A stretch of DNA of 64,000 bases from Sulfurovum sp. XGS-02. Lineage in GTDB: Bacteria; Campylobacterota; Campylobacteria; Campylobacterales; Sulfurovaceae. Below the pieces are notes generated by a model that was not told the origin of the DNA, made no database searches, and worked only from the letters and a program-made list of their open reading frames with translations. The stretch spans positions 496,001 to 560,000 of the forward strand of contig NZ_CP093312.1 in NCBI RefSeq assembly GCF_023213175.1, given 5' to 3'. The stretch's first letter is position 1, and every line of letters starts with the position of its first letter. Shown in pieces: positions 28,264-37,317 of this stretch. The translations under genes and the position numbers were made by a program.

Positions 28264-28394
28264 AGTCCAGTACATGCGAGGAACTAAATTCCGAGTCGTA
28301 TAAGGATTAAAATCCAATGCATGTGAGGGGCTAAACCTTGAATCGTATAAGGACTAAAGTCCAGTACGAGCGAGGAACCAGATCACGTGCTTGC
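28256..28394. repeat. Array of six ~23/24-bp palindromic units (47-bp dimer period)
   Basis: Six units follow one another: 28256-28278, 28279-28302, 28303-28325, 28326-28349, 28350-28372 and a decayed 28373-28394. Each begins AGG and carries a mini-palindrome with a TAAA core: GGACTAAAGTCC, GGAACTAAATTCC, GGATTAAAATCC, a degraded GGGGCTAAACCTTG, GGACTAAAGTCC again, then a broken copy. Arms differ between units but stay complementary. Odd units share tails such as AGTACATGCG, and even units share GTCGTATA, giving a 47 bp higher-order repeat. The rest of the gap (28395-28544) has no gene; ACACTGTATTG and ACAGTGTTAC elements near 28410-28442 can pair as a terminator-like stem. Confidence 0.85.
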
Positions 28395-28544
28395 AAAAAA
28401 CTTCAATAAGTAACACTGTATTGAACGATATACAGTGTTACCTACTTCCTACCACATCACTATTCACTTTTTTTTATCTTATCAATATTTCATTAACCGA
28501 AACATAGTACCATAGGTAATAATGATTACGGGAAAGGATCACTT

Positions 28545-29942
28545 ATGGATTATAGAATAGAAAAGGACACAATGGGAGAGATGCAGGTTCCTGCTGACAA
28601 GTACTGGGGTGCACAGACACAAAGATCATTGCATAATTTTGAGATAGGCAATGAAAAAATGCCGATTGAAGTGGTCTATGGTTTTGCCAATCTAAAAAAA
28701 GCCTGTGCTTTGGTCAATCACTCTTTAGATCGTCTCAATGATGAAAAAACTACGGCGATAGCTCAGGCCTGTGATAGGGTTCTGTCGGGTGAACTGGATG
28801 ATAACTTTCCCCTTGTGGTATGGCAAACAGGCTCAGGTACACAGTCGAACATGAATATGAACGAAGTCGTTGCAAATAAAGCAACAGAGATCCTGGGTGG
28901 AGATTTTACACAAGAAAACCTGGTGCATCCTAATGATGATGTCAACAAAGGACAGAGTTCAAACGATACCTATCCCACTGCGATGCGTATCGCTGAAGTT
29001 GTAGCAGTAACGGATACGCTTCTTCCTGCATTGATACAGTTGAAAAATACATTGGATGAAAAAGCCAAAACATTTTCTGATATTGTGAAGATAGGTAGAA
29101 CACACCTTCAAGATGCAACACCATTGACACTGGGTCAGGAACTTTCCGGGTATGTAGCAATGCTAGAGACAAATCTCAAGCAGATCAATGATGCACTTGC
29201 ATACTGTAAAGAGTTGGCTATCGGTGGTACGGCTGTAGGGACGGGTCTAAATTCTCATCCGGAGTTTTCACAAAGAGTTGTGGTACAGTTGAATCAGTTT
29301 ATGGAAAAAAACTACGGATTTGTTTCACAAGCAAATAAGTTTCATGCGCTTACAGGGCATGATGCAGAAGTTGTGCTTAGTGGTGCACTCAAAGCACTTG
29401 CTGCAAATCTTATGAAAATTGCCAATGACATACGATGGCTGGCATCAGGTCCCAGATGTGGTCTGGGAGAGATAGAGATCCCTGCCAATGAACCGGGTTC
29501 TTCTATCATGCCTGGTAAAGTCAATCCGACACAGGCAGAAGCTATGACGATGGTAGCAGTGCAAGTGATGGGTAATGATACAGCAGTAGGGATCGCTGCA
29601 TCCCAAGGGAATTTTGAACTGAATGTCTTCAAACCGGTGATCGCTTATAATGTCTTGCAATCCATTCGGCTTCTTTCTGATACCCTAAGAAGTTTTGATG
29701 TGAATTGTGCAGTAGGAATCGAGCCGATCAGAGCCAATATTGATAAATTTTTAAATGATTCACTCATGTTAGTGACTGCATTAAATCCTCATATCGGGTA
29801 TGAAAATGCAGCAAAGATTGCGAAGCAGGCACATGCAAACGGCACAACATTGAAAGAAGAAGCTGTTGCACTCGGTCTCATGTCAGCAGAAGAGTTTGAT
29901 AAAAACGTGAAACCTGAAGAGATGGTTGCCCCTAAAGGATAA
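28545..29942 (+). CDS. fumC: Class II fumarate hydratase
   Basis: The 465-residue protein is an iron-independent tetrameric fumarase of the aspartase/fumarase superfamily, with the signature [13 protein letters not shown] at about residue 318 and [16 protein letters not shown] near residue 100. It catalyses the same reaction as the class I enzyme encoded just upstream, but is oxygen-stable. It has its own upstream region (AAGGATC ribosome site) and a hairpin behind it. Having both kinds side by side may allow activity across changing oxygen or iron conditions (inference). Confidence 0.97.
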   Translation: MDYRIEKDTMGEMQVPADKYWGAQTQRSLHNFEIGNEKMPIEVVYGFANLKKACALVNHSLDRLNDEKTTAIAQACDRVLSGELDDNFPLVVWQTGSGTQSNMNMNEVVANKATEILGGDFTQENLVHPNDDVNKGQSSNDTYPTAMRIAEVVAVTDTLLPALIQLKNTLDEKAKTFSDIVKIGRTHLQDATPLTLGQELSGYVAMLETNLKQINDALAYCKELAIGGTAVGTGLNSHPEFSQRVVVQLNQFMEKNYGFVSQANKFHALTGHDAEVVLSGALKALAANLMKIANDIRWLASGPRCGLGEIEIPANEPGSSIMPGKVNPTQAEAMTMVAVQVMGNDTAVGIAASQGNFELNVFKPVIAYNVLQSIRLLSDTLRSFDVNCAVGIEPIRANIDKFLNDSLMLVTALNPHIGYENAAKIAKQAHANGTTLKEEAVALGLMSAEEFDKNVKPEEMVAPKG

Positions 29943-29952
29943 TATTTTACCT

Positions 29953-29972
29953 CCCTTTTGTTACAAAAAGGG
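29953..29972 (+). terminator. Hairpin after fumC
   Basis: CCCTTTT (29953-29959) and AAAAGGG (29966-29972) form a 7 bp stem 11 nt after the fumC stop. No T-run follows, so it is a modest terminator candidate. The remaining gap to sucC (29973-30131) is AT-rich and should contain the sucC promoter. Confidence 0.5.
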
Positions 29973-30131
29973 ACAATATGGGTTCTATACTATAAAATTT
30001 GAGAGAATCTCTCTAACTTAAATGTGTAAATACATAACAGTTTTCTAAAATCACTATCTTTTATAGGCAAATTAATCAATTCTTATCCTCTTTCATCGTA
30101 TAGTAATGCAATTTTATTAAAAGGAGTACAC

Positions 30132-31304
30132 GTGAATATTCATGAGTATCAAGCGAAACAAATATTCCAAAAGTATGGTGTTCCGACACCAAGAGGTATT
30201 ATTGCCAATACACCTGATGAAGCTGTAGCAAATGCACAAGAGCTGGGTGGTGATATCTGGGTAGTAAAAGCACAGATCCACGCTGGTGGTAGAGGACTAG
30301 GAGGTGGTGTAAAACTTGCTAGATCTGAAGAAGAAGTAAGAACACTTGCCCAAGAGATCCTGGGTATGACTCTTGTAACACACCAAACAGGACCAGAAGG
30401 TAAATTGGTTCAAAAAGTATATATCGAAGAGGGTGCAGCAATTGCAGATGAACTTTATCTTTCTGTTGTACTTGACAGAGCTGCTGAAATGCCGATCATC
30501 ATGGCTTCAACAGAAGGTGGTATGGATATTGAAACAGTTGCACATGATACTCTTGAAAAGATCATAAAGATCAAAGTGGATCCTGCGATCGGTTTCCAAC
30601 CTTATCATGGTAGAGAACTTGTATTCGGTCTTGGAATTACAGATAAAGCTGAACAAAAGAAGATGATGGATTTCGCTTCTAAACTTTATAAACTTTATAT
30701 GGAAAATGATGCAGAGATGATCGAGATCAACCCATTGATCAAAACAGAGTCTGGTGACTTTTTGGCACTAGATGGAAAAATGGGATTCGATGACTCTGCA
30801 CTTGGACGCCACCCGGATATCGAAGATATGAGAGATATCTCAGAAGAAGATCCTGATGAGAGAGAAGCAAGCCAATATGGTCTTTCTTATATCGCACTTG
30901 ATGGTGAGATCGGTTGTATGGTAAACGGTGCAGGTCTTGCAATGGGTACGATGGATACGATCAACTATATGGGTGGAACACCTGCGAACTTCCTTGATGT
31001 TGGTGGTTCGGCAAATGCAGAAACTGTTGCAAAAGGGTTTGAGATCATTCTTAAAAATCCAAACGTTAAAGCGATCTTTGTCAATATCTTCGGTGGTATC
31101 GTAAGATGTGATAGAATCGCGAACGGTATTCTTGAAGCAACAAAACTTGTAGATGTACATGTACCTGTTGTAGTGCGTCTTGATGGAACGAATGCACCGG
31201 AAGCAGCAGAGATTCTTAAAAATGCAAATATTCCAAACGTTATTGCAGCAACTGACCTGGCAGATGGTGCAGCAAAAGCAGTAGCAGCGGCAAAGGGAGA
31301 GTAA
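30132..31304 (+). CDS. sucC: Succinyl-CoA synthetase beta subunit
   Basis: The 390-residue ATP-grasp subunit binds nucleotide and succinate. The N terminus MNIHEYQAKQIFQKYGVPTP, AQIHAGGRGLGGGVKLA and the C-terminal flavodoxin-like domain (IFVNIFGGIVRCD, about residue 315) are family hallmarks. With SucD it interconverts succinate and succinyl-CoA; autotrophic relatives use it in the reductive TCA cycle. The start is GTG-preceded ATG-like NIHEY with AAGGAG 6 nt upstream (first codon GTG). sucD follows after 3 nt. Confidence 0.97.
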   Translation: MNIHEYQAKQIFQKYGVPTPRGIIANTPDEAVANAQELGGDIWVVKAQIHAGGRGLGGGVKLARSEEEVRTLAQEILGMTLVTHQTGPEGKLVQKVYIEEGAAIADELYLSVVLDRAAEMPIIMASTEGGMDIETVAHDTLEKIIKIKVDPAIGFQPYHGRELVFGLGITDKAEQKKMMDFASKLYKLYMENDAEMIEINPLIKTESGDFLALDGKMGFDDSALGRHPDIEDMRDISEEDPDEREASQYGLSYIALDGEIGCMVNGAGLAMGTMDTINYMGGTPANFLDVGGSANAETVAKGFEIILKNPNVKAIFVNIFGGIVRCDRIANGILEATKLVDVHVPVVVRLDGTNAPEAAEILKNANIPNVIAATDLADGAAKAVAAAKGE

Positions 31305-31307
31305 TAG

Positions 31308-32177
31308 ATGTCAATTTTAGTAAATAAAGATACAAAAGTAATCGTTCAAGGTTTTACAGGGAAAGAGGGTTCTTTCCATGCTGAGCAGTGTATAGACTAT
31401 GGTACAAATATCGTAGGTGGTGTGACACCGAACAAAGGTGGTCAAACACATCTTGGAAAGCCTGTATTCAATACAGTAAGAGATGCAGTGGAGACTACTG
31501 GGGCAACTGTTTCTATGATCTTCGTTCCACCGGCATTTGTAGCAGATGCAGTAATGGAAGCAGCAGATGCAGGTATCGAACTTGCAGTGATCATTACAGA
31601 AGGTGCACCGGTAAGAGACATGCAAATGGCTAAAGCACATGCAGTGAAGAACAATATGAAAACTATCGGGCCAAACTGTCCTGGTATCATCACGGCAGAA
31701 GAGTGTAAGATCGGTATCATGCCTGGTATGATCTTCAAAAAAGGTAATATCGGACTTATCTCTAAATCCGGTACATTGACGTATGAAGGTGCGAACCAAG
31801 TATGTAATGAAGGGTATGGTATCTCAACAGCTGTTGGAATCGGTGGGGACCCGATCATTGGTCTTTCATACAAACAACTGCTTCAAATGTTCCAAGAGGA
31901 TCCTGAAACTGAAGCGATCGTGATGATCGGTGAGATCGGTGGAGACCTTGAGATCCAAGCAGCAGCGTATATCAAAGAAAATATCACTAAACCAGTGGTT
32001 GCTTTCATTGCGGGTCAAACTGCACCGGCAGGAAAAAGAATGGGACACGCAGGTGCTATCATCTCTGGTTCTGCAGGTACAGCAAAAGAGAAAATGGACG
32101 CACTTCAGGCAGCAGGCGTGAAAGTGGTTGTTTCACCAGCTGAGATCGGTAAAGCAGTCAAAGAAGTACTTTCTTAA
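31308..32177 (+). CDS. sucD: Succinyl-CoA synthetase alpha subunit
   Basis: The 289-residue subunit has the CoA-binding N-terminal domain ([15 protein letters not shown]), [20 protein letters not shown] and the phosphohistidine loop [17 protein letters not shown] (His at about 244). It forms the catalytic pair with SucC, 3 nt upstream. Unlike some relatives, no 2-oxoglutarate:ferredoxin oxidoreductase genes follow; a heavy-metal-associated protein gene comes next after a hairpin. Confidence 0.97.
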   Translation: MSILVNKDTKVIVQGFTGKEGSFHAEQCIDYGTNIVGGVTPNKGGQTHLGKPVFNTVRDAVETTGATVSMIFVPPAFVADAVMEAADAGIELAVIITEGAPVRDMQMAKAHAVKNNMKTIGPNCPGIITAEECKIGIMPGMIFKKGNIGLISKSGTLTYEGANQVCNEGYGISTAVGIGGDPIIGLSYKQLLQMFQEDPETEAIVMIGEIGGDLEIQAAAYIKENITKPVVAFIAGQTAPAGKRMGHAGAIISGSAGTAKEKMDALQAAGVKVVVSPAEIGKAVKEVLS

Positions 32178-32191
32178 CCGATACGCATATA

Positions 32192-32209
32192 GTGGGCATA
32201 CCTGCCCAC
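32192..32209 (+). terminator. Hairpin after sucD
   Basis: GTGGGCA (32192-32198) and TGCCCAC (32203-32209) form a perfect 7 bp GC-rich stem with a TACC loop, 14 nt after the sucD stop. The downstream sequence is pyrimidine-rich only after about 15 nt. Confidence 0.6.
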
Positions 32210-32331
32210 ACTTACACAATATATTTCTTCTACACTCATTTTTATCCCCTTTGTTTAATAAAATAATATTATATTTCTTATTTAGTTTTTTTGACTATAA
32301 TAGTAATAAATTTAATCGTCAGGAGTTATTT

Positions 32332-32610
32332 ATGCAGCAAACATTTGAAGTCTTTAATGTCAAATGCGGCGGGTGCGCATCTACACTCAAGAGCAAACTT
32401 GCCGAAGAGTTTGGAGAGATAGAAGTTGATCTGAGCGTACTTCCACGTAAAATTACTTTGGATATAGAGAATAATGATATCGATAAGTTATCCAAAGCAT
32501 TGAAGGCACTCGGTTATCCTTTGGCTTCAGAAGAGATGAGTTTCATGGACAGCACTTCAGCAAAAGCAAAAAGTTTTGTTTCTTGTGCCATAGGCAAAAT
32601 GAACAGTTAA
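32332..32610 (+). CDS. Heavy-metal-associated (HMA) domain protein
   Basis: From the ATG at 32332 (AGGAG ribosome site 6 nt upstream) the protein is 92 residues. It has an HMA/CopZ-like fold, with the metal site shifted slightly from the usual MxCxxC to VKCGGC (C12, C15), followed by STLKSKLAEEFG. A C-terminal extension with SFVSCAIGKMNS adds a third cysteine. The frame stays open 204 nt upstream, but that part runs across the sucD terminator and is not expected to be translated. It may be a copper or other soft-metal chaperone; no ATPase gene is adjacent. Confidence 0.85.
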   Translation: MQQTFEVFNVKCGGCASTLKSKLAEEFGEIEVDLSVLPRKITLDIENNDIDKLSKALKALGYPLASEEMSFMDSTSAKAKSFVSCAIGKMNS

Positions 32611-32718
32611 ACCGAATCAATGGCCATTGACTATTTACACGTTATTATGGATGGTTAATTTTACTAAAATCATATGAATCTATTTTCCTTCATCTAGATT
32701 ATATGGTATAATTGCATT

Positions 32719-33057
32719 AAGGTGAATAGGTAGTTGCTGGTGGCTTTATGCCACGAGAGGAAAGTCCGGGCTGCAAGTGAGACAGGACTCCATCTAACGG
32801 ATGGCCAGAGTGATCTGAGGGCAAGTGCAACAGAAAGTAGGTAGCCACTTCGGTGGTGATAGTGAAAGGGTGGGGTAAGAGCCCACCAGTGCTTATGGTG
32901 ACATAGGCAGCTAGGTAAACCCTGTTCGCAGCAAGAAGTATATGGTATAAGTCTCACAAGCTGTTAGATCAGCACTCATACTTTGCTTGAACGTATTGGT
33001 AACAATGCGTCTAGATAAATAACTACCCACGACAAAACCCGGCTTATCGTTCACCTT
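32719..33057 (+). ncRNA. rnpB: RNase P RNA (bacterial class A)
   Basis: This RNA is the catalytic part of RNase P, which matures tRNA 5' ends. Universal landmarks are present: GAGGAAAGTCCGGGCT at about 32755-32770 (P4 5' strand and CR-I), ACAGAAAGTAGGTAG near 32830, AGGTAAACCC near 32913, and the 3' block AGATAAATAACTACCC followed by ACAAAACCCGGCTTATC. Terminal strands AAGGTGAA (32719-32726) and TTCACCTT (33050-33057) pair as P1. The exact 5' and 3' ends are set by this helix and may differ by a few bases. The flanks to 33212 hold no gene. Confidence 0.96.
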
Positions 33058-33185
33058 ATCTTCTTATTTGCACTTTAGTATTCCCAAAGATTAAAAAACA
33101 GTGGTTTTCAGAGTCTATCGCATGAAAAGAGTCTTTCTGGAGATGCTTCTTTCTATTTCACATTCAGCACTTAACTCTATTTTGA

Positions 33186-33191
33186 TATAAT
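33186..33191 (+). promoter_or_regulatory. Predicted -10 box for the short adaptor gene
   Basis: TATAAT within GATATAATCAG lies 22 bases before the ATG at 33213. Confidence 0.55.
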
Positions 33192-33212
33192 CAGTGAAAA
33201 AAGAGACGGTGA

Positions 33213-33920
33213 ATGAAAGCATTTCTATTATTATTGACCCCATTAGTTATCTTTGCAAAAGTACATTATGCAAAAGTTGAACCCTATGAATCTGTGACAT
33301 TGAAGTCTGCGGTCAGTGCATTGGTACTGGATGTTGATCTCGAAGCTGAAGGGCGTGTAGTGAATGATAAACGCGTGATCTATTTGGATGACAGTTTGGA
33401 CAAGATCAACTTGAAAACATCCAATGAAAACCTTCGCATTCTTCATGAAACTTTAAAACGAAAAGAGTCATATTTTCATCGTATCAATAAGTTGAAAACA
33501 GCATCTTCGGCCCAAAAAGACGAGGCTTTTTACAGTTTTGCTTCTACAAAAACACAGTATTTGGATATGCAGTATAAGATCGCTCAGCTTGAAGACAGTA
33601 TTGAAAAAAAATCTATTATACTTCACCATATGTATCTGTATGAAATTATGGTACGCAAGGGTGATTATGTATCACCGGGTTCACCTTTGGCAAGCGTAGT
33701 AGATGCAAGCAGAGCAAAGTTGGTACTCTTTTTAGAACCTGAAGAGTTGGAACAGATAGAGCAAAAAACAGTTTATCTTAATGGTGAGAAAACGGCGTAT
33801 AAAGTCGATAAAGTATGGAAGGTAGCCGATGAGAAGTTCATCTCTTCTTATCGTGCAGAGATCTACATACCCGCACCTGAAGGCTCATTTTCCGAATTGA
33901 TGAAAGTAGAGATAAAATAA
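33213..33920 (+). CDS. Short HlyD/RND-type periplasmic adaptor-like protein
   Basis: The 235-residue protein has a signal peptide (MKAFLLLLTPLVIFAK), two half-lipoyl-like beta segments (VTLKSAVSALVLDVDLEAEGRVV and YEIMVRKGDYVSPGSPLASVVD) and a helical hairpin (about 65-135) between them. This is the layout of membrane fusion proteins, but short and without a clear barrel domain. It lies upstream of argD and a second TolC-like gene. No inner-membrane pump is adjacent, so its partner is unknown. Confidence 0.75.
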   Translation: MKAFLLLLTPLVIFAKVHYAKVEPYESVTLKSAVSALVLDVDLEAEGRVVNDKRVIYLDDSLDKINLKTSNENLRILHETLKRKESYFHRINKLKTASSAQKDEAFYSFASTKTQYLDMQYKIAQLEDSIEKKSIILHHMYLYEIMVRKGDYVSPGSPLASVVDASRAKLVLFLEPEELEQIEQKTVYLNGEKTAYKVDKVWKVADEKFISSYRAEIYIPAPEGSFSELMKVEIK

Positions 33921-33942
33921 TCATCATACAACAACACTTTGC

Positions 33943-33948
33943 TATAAT
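33943..33948 (+). promoter_or_regulatory. Predicted -10 box of argD
   Basis: TATAAT within GCTATAATACTG lies 30 bases before the argD ATG (33978). Confidence 0.6.
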
Positions 33949-33977
33949 ACTGTAAAGACTAATAGAGATGGAAAAAA

Positions 33978-35162
33978 ATGAATTTAGAACAACAAGATAA
34001 ACAATATGTGCTTCAAACCTATGCACGTGACTATACGAACTTTGTCAAAGGTGTAGGATCTACACTCTACGATGAGAATGGTAAAGATTATATAGATTTC
34101 GCTTCTGGTATCGCTGTAAACTCTGTAGGACATAACCATCCTAAACTTGTTGAAGCTATCTGTAATCAGGCAAAAAATATTATTCATATTTCAAACCTTC
34201 AAGTGATTGAGCCTCAGGCAAAATTGGCACAGAAAATAGTTGAACTCAGCGGATATGATATGGGTGTATTCTTTGCTAACTCGGGCGCAGAAGCGAATGA
34301 AGGGGCGATCAAGATCGCCCGTAAGTATGGTGAAACAAAATTCGAAAATAAACGGTACAAAGTGATCACACTCGAACACTCCTTTCACGGCCGTACGATC
34401 ACCACAGTAAAGGCAACAGGGCAGGAGAGTTTTCATACACCAAACTTTTCGCCCTATCCGGAAGGATTCAGCTATGAAAAGAGCATCGATGATGTCTATA
34501 AAGCGATCGATGATGAGACCGTAGCAGTGCTTATCGAACTGGTTCAAGGTGAGGGTGGGGTTCAGCCTTTTGAGAAAGAGGAGATCCAAAAACTCGCTAA
34601 ACACCTTAAAGAGCAAGGTGTGCTGCTGATCGTGGATGAGGTACAAACAGGTATCTACCGTACCGGTGAGTTTCTCGCATCCAATCTGTATGAGATCGAA
34701 CCGGATATCATCACCCTTGCCAAAGGACTTGGCGGCGGTGTACCTATCGGTGCAGTGATGACCAAACATAAAGATGTGCTGGTCGCGGGAGACCATGGAA
34801 GTACGTTTGGGGGTAATTACCTCAGTACTGCCGCGGGTCTTGCAGTTTTGGATATCTTGTATCCATTGTATGATGATGGTACCATTGATGAGACACTGGT
34901 CTATTTTTCTCAAAAACTACAGGCTATAGCTGACAAATATACTCATTTGTTTGAAAAAGAAGTAGGATTGGGATTGATGCGGGGGCTGCGTGCTAAAAGT
35001 GCGGAGGTTCAGGCAGGTGTGATAAAGAACTGTATGGCCGAAGGCCTTGTTGTCCTTAAAGCAGGACGTAATACAGTACGTTTCCTACCAAGTCTCACCA
35101 TCAGTAGAAATGAAATTGATGAAGGATTTAAACGTTTTGAAAAAGCTATTTCTTCTTTGTAG
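33978..35162 (+). CDS. argD: Acetylornithine aminotransferase
   Basis: The 394-residue class III PLP aminotransferase is needed for arginine synthesis (N-acetylornithine/N-acetylglutamate semialdehyde). It may also serve lysine synthesis through the succinyl-DAP step, as in other bacteria. The PLP lysine lies in ITLAKGLGGGVPIGA, with the aspartate motif LLIVDEVQTG before it. argB is elsewhere in this window (49736), so the arginine genes are scattered. The last codons overlap the start of the downstream TolC-like gene. Confidence 0.96.
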   Translation: MNLEQQDKQYVLQTYARDYTNFVKGVGSTLYDENGKDYIDFASGIAVNSVGHNHPKLVEAICNQAKNIIHISNLQVIEPQAKLAQKIVELSGYDMGVFFANSGAEANEGAIKIARKYGETKFENKRYKVITLEHSFHGRTITTVKATGQESFHTPNFSPYPEGFSYEKSIDDVYKAIDDETVAVLIELVQGEGGVQPFEKEEIQKLAKHLKEQGVLLIVDEVQTGIYRTGEFLASNLYEIEPDIITLAKGLGGGVPIGAVMTKHKDVLVAGDHGSTFGGNYLSTAAGLAVLDILYPLYDDGTIDETLVYFSQKLQAIADKYTHLFEKEVGLGLMRGLRAKSAEVQAGVIKNCMAEGLVVLKAGRNTVRFLPSLTISRNEIDEGFKRFEKAISSL

Positions 35163-36333
35163 TTTGGTGGCATCATCACTGATACATGCAGACGAATTGG
35201 GTGACATCCTTTCTGATAATAAAGAGTTGATCTTTGACTATCAGCTGGAGAGCAATGAACTTGAGAGCGATATACTTTCAAGAAGCTGGTTGAACCCGGT
35301 AAGAGTACAGTACAATAAGAATTTCACGACGCAGTTTACCGATACGACAGTGATAACCGGGGGGTACTCTGTTATTATAGATCAGCCTATATTCAGATCA
35401 GGAGGGATCTATTACGGTATCAAGTACTCACAAGCACTCCGTGATGCAACCAGAGCAGATATAGAGCTTCAAAAACGTACTATGATAGGGGATGCTATCT
35501 CCATACTTTTCAATCTGAAAAAAACAAAACTTGAACAAGAAAAGATGAAGTATCAGATCAAAAATGATGTGATAGATATACGTCAAAAACGTGACAGCTA
35601 TGATGCAGGTTTACTTGACAGCAGTTTTTTGGACCAGGCGATTTTGAAAAAGAGTCAAGATGAGACGGCACTGCTTGAAATGGACCTGACAATGATGGAG
35701 CTCAAGCAGAAATTTGCACTTTTAAGTGATAAAGATCCGGAGAGTTTACGTCTTCCTGCATTAAAACTGATGAGTAAAACAGACTACAGTGAATCAAATC
35801 TGGAACTTAAAAGGGACAGGTTACGTGCGGCACAGTCAGACTATAATCAAAAAGTGACATGGGCAAAGTACCTTCCTGAAGTCTCTTTACAGGGACAGTA
35901 TACAGATGCAGATCTTAATCCTCTGTTCGCGAGACCTGGTCTTGAAGAAAAGTATTATACCTACGGTTTTACTGTTTCCATGCCATTGGACATCAACTCT
36001 TTTTCTGACATTGAGGCCAGTAAAGTCGAAAAGCTAAGAGCTGCAACAGAATTGCTTGACCGAAAAGAGACAGTCGATGAAGAGTATGATTGGATAGATA
36101 ACAGTATAAGTATTTTAGATAAAAAGATCCTCTTGGCCCAAAAAGATGAAAAGGTCTATAAAAGCCTCTATCGTTTAACTAAAAATCTTGCGGATGCAGG
36201 AGAGAAGACCTCTTTTGATGCGGAGATCATGCATAACTCTCTGCAGATCAGGAAGATCGATCAAAAAATATATCATATAGACAAACAACTACAGTTATTG
36301 AAACTTTATGTACGGGTAGAGAATGCGATTTAG
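35137..36333 (+). CDS. TolC-like outer membrane protein
   Basis: A second outer membrane efflux-type protein, 398 residues from the chosen start. The TTG at 35137, 10 nt after AAGGA, gives a clean signal peptide (MKKLFLLCSLVASSLIHA). ATGs at 35110 and 35119 would add basic residues ahead of it and remain possible. Long coiled-coil helices fill the rest (for example about 105-180 and 320-390). It overlaps argD by 26 nt and the methyltransferase by 11 nt, so it is translationally embedded in an argD operon. It likely works with the short adaptor encoded at 33213. Confidence 0.82.
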   Translation: MKKLFLLCSLVASSLIHADELGDILSDNKELIFDYQLESNELESDILSRSWLNPVRVQYNKNFTTQFTDTTVITGGYSVIIDQPIFRSGGIYYGIKYSQALRDATRADIELQKRTMIGDAISILFNLKKTKLEQEKMKYQIKNDVIDIRQKRDSYDAGLLDSSFLDQAILKKSQDETALLEMDLTMMELKQKFALLSDKDPESLRLPALKLMSKTDYSESNLELKRDRLRAAQSDYNQKVTWAKYLPEVSLQGQYTDADLNPLFARPGLEEKYYTYGFTVSMPLDINSFSDIEASKVEKLRAATELLDRKETVDEEYDWIDNSISILDKKILLAQKDEKVYKSLYRLTKNLADAGEKTSFDAEIMHNSLQIRKIDQKIYHIDKQLQLLKLYVRVENAI

Positions 36334-37309
36334 TGACTATATGAATGCATGGCTTTATGGCGAAGAGGGCTACTATAAAAACTTTAAAGCGATAGGTAAA
36401 TCCGGAGACTTCTATACTGCGGTCAGCACCAGTAGGTTTTTTGGTGCAAGTATTGCCAATTATTTCTATTCTCTTTTGAAAGAGGGCAAGGCAGACAGAG
36501 ACGGATGGCTGATAGAGATAGGTGCGCATCAGGGGTATCTGATCTGTGACATGATACAGTGGCTTTATACTTGTGACCCGACCTTGGTAGAAACACTGAA
36601 GTTTGGTATCGTAGAACGTCAGCCTGAAGTACAAAAGGCGCAATTGGCCTATATACAGGAGCGTTTTGGCGATGATGTGCAGATTACACATTTTGATGAC
36701 ATTGCAGAAGTGGAAGCATCTTATGCTTTTGTTGTGGCCAATGAAATTTTTGATGCGTTCCCTTGTGAAATTTTAAAAGATGAAAAAATAGCACTGGTAA
36801 AAGAACATCAGATAGAGTGGGTAGAAGCGCCTGCTGAGATGTTGGGCTGGGCCAAAAAACATCATTTAAAACAAGGGGAGATCGCCATAGGCTATGAGGC
36901 ATTTGCACAAGAGATGGCAAAAGGTATAGAAAGATGTGACTTTGTCTCTTTTGATTACGGTGAAAAGTATGTACGCAATGACTTCTCCATCCGTGTCTAC
37001 AGGGCACATGAAACCTTTCCTCTGTTTGATGAAGCACTCACTTTATCCGAATCCTATAAAAAAGATGACATTACCTACGATGTGAACTTTGGACATGTGA
37101 GCGAAGCATTTGAAGAAGCAGGTTTTAAAGAAGTCTTTTATGAGACACAGGCACGTGCTTTAATACGTTTCGGAATCATTGATATTCTTGAAAGTTTTGC
37201 CAAACAGACAACGCAGGCAAGATATATGAGTGAAGCAGATAAGATAAAGACACTGATATCTCCCACCATGATGGGAGACAGGTTTAAACTGATACATTTC
37301 AGAAAGTAG
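36323..37309 (+). CDS. MidA/NDUFAF7-family (DUF185) SAM-dependent methyltransferase
   Basis: The 328-residue protein opens with MRFSDYMNAWLYGEEGYY, typical of the DUF185 family, then GKSGDFYTAVSTSRFFG. The SAM motif I region is WLIEIGAHQGYLICDM, and FVVANEIFDAFPCEI is the family's NE(L/I)xDAxP signature. The eukaryotic relative NDUFAF7 methylates an arginine of complex I subunit NDUFS2; the bacterial role is not established. It overlaps the TolC-like gene by 11 nt. The stop is close to the convergent lipoprotein gene. Confidence 0.88.
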   Translation: MRFSDYMNAWLYGEEGYYKNFKAIGKSGDFYTAVSTSRFFGASIANYFYSLLKEGKADRDGWLIEIGAHQGYLICDMIQWLYTCDPTLVETLKFGIVERQPEVQKAQLAYIQERFGDDVQITHFDDIAEVEASYAFVVANEIFDAFPCEILKDEKIALVKEHQIEWVEAPAEMLGWAKKHHLKQGEIAIGYEAFAQEMAKGIERCDFVSFDYGEKYVRNDFSIRVYRAHETFPLFDEALTLSESYKKDDITYDVNFGHVSEAFEEAGFKEVFYETQARALIRFGIIDILESFAKQTTQARYMSEADKIKTLISPTMMGDRFKLIHFRK

Positions 37310-37317
37310 CGTTTCTA

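Noticed and set aside
28256-28394. Repeat array considered as a CRISPR
   Set aside because: Units are directly adjacent, with no unique spacers of 30-40 nt, and no cas genes are in the window.
32128-32331. Upstream extension of the HMA protein frame into sucD
   Set aside because: It runs through the end of sucD and its hairpin; the AGGAG site before ATG 32332 and the HMA domain start fix the gene.
34191-34913. A 240-codon minus-strand open frame inside argD
   Set aside because: argD is firmly identified on the plus strand; the antisense translation has no recognisable domain and is His/Phe/Ile-rich as expected for a shadow.
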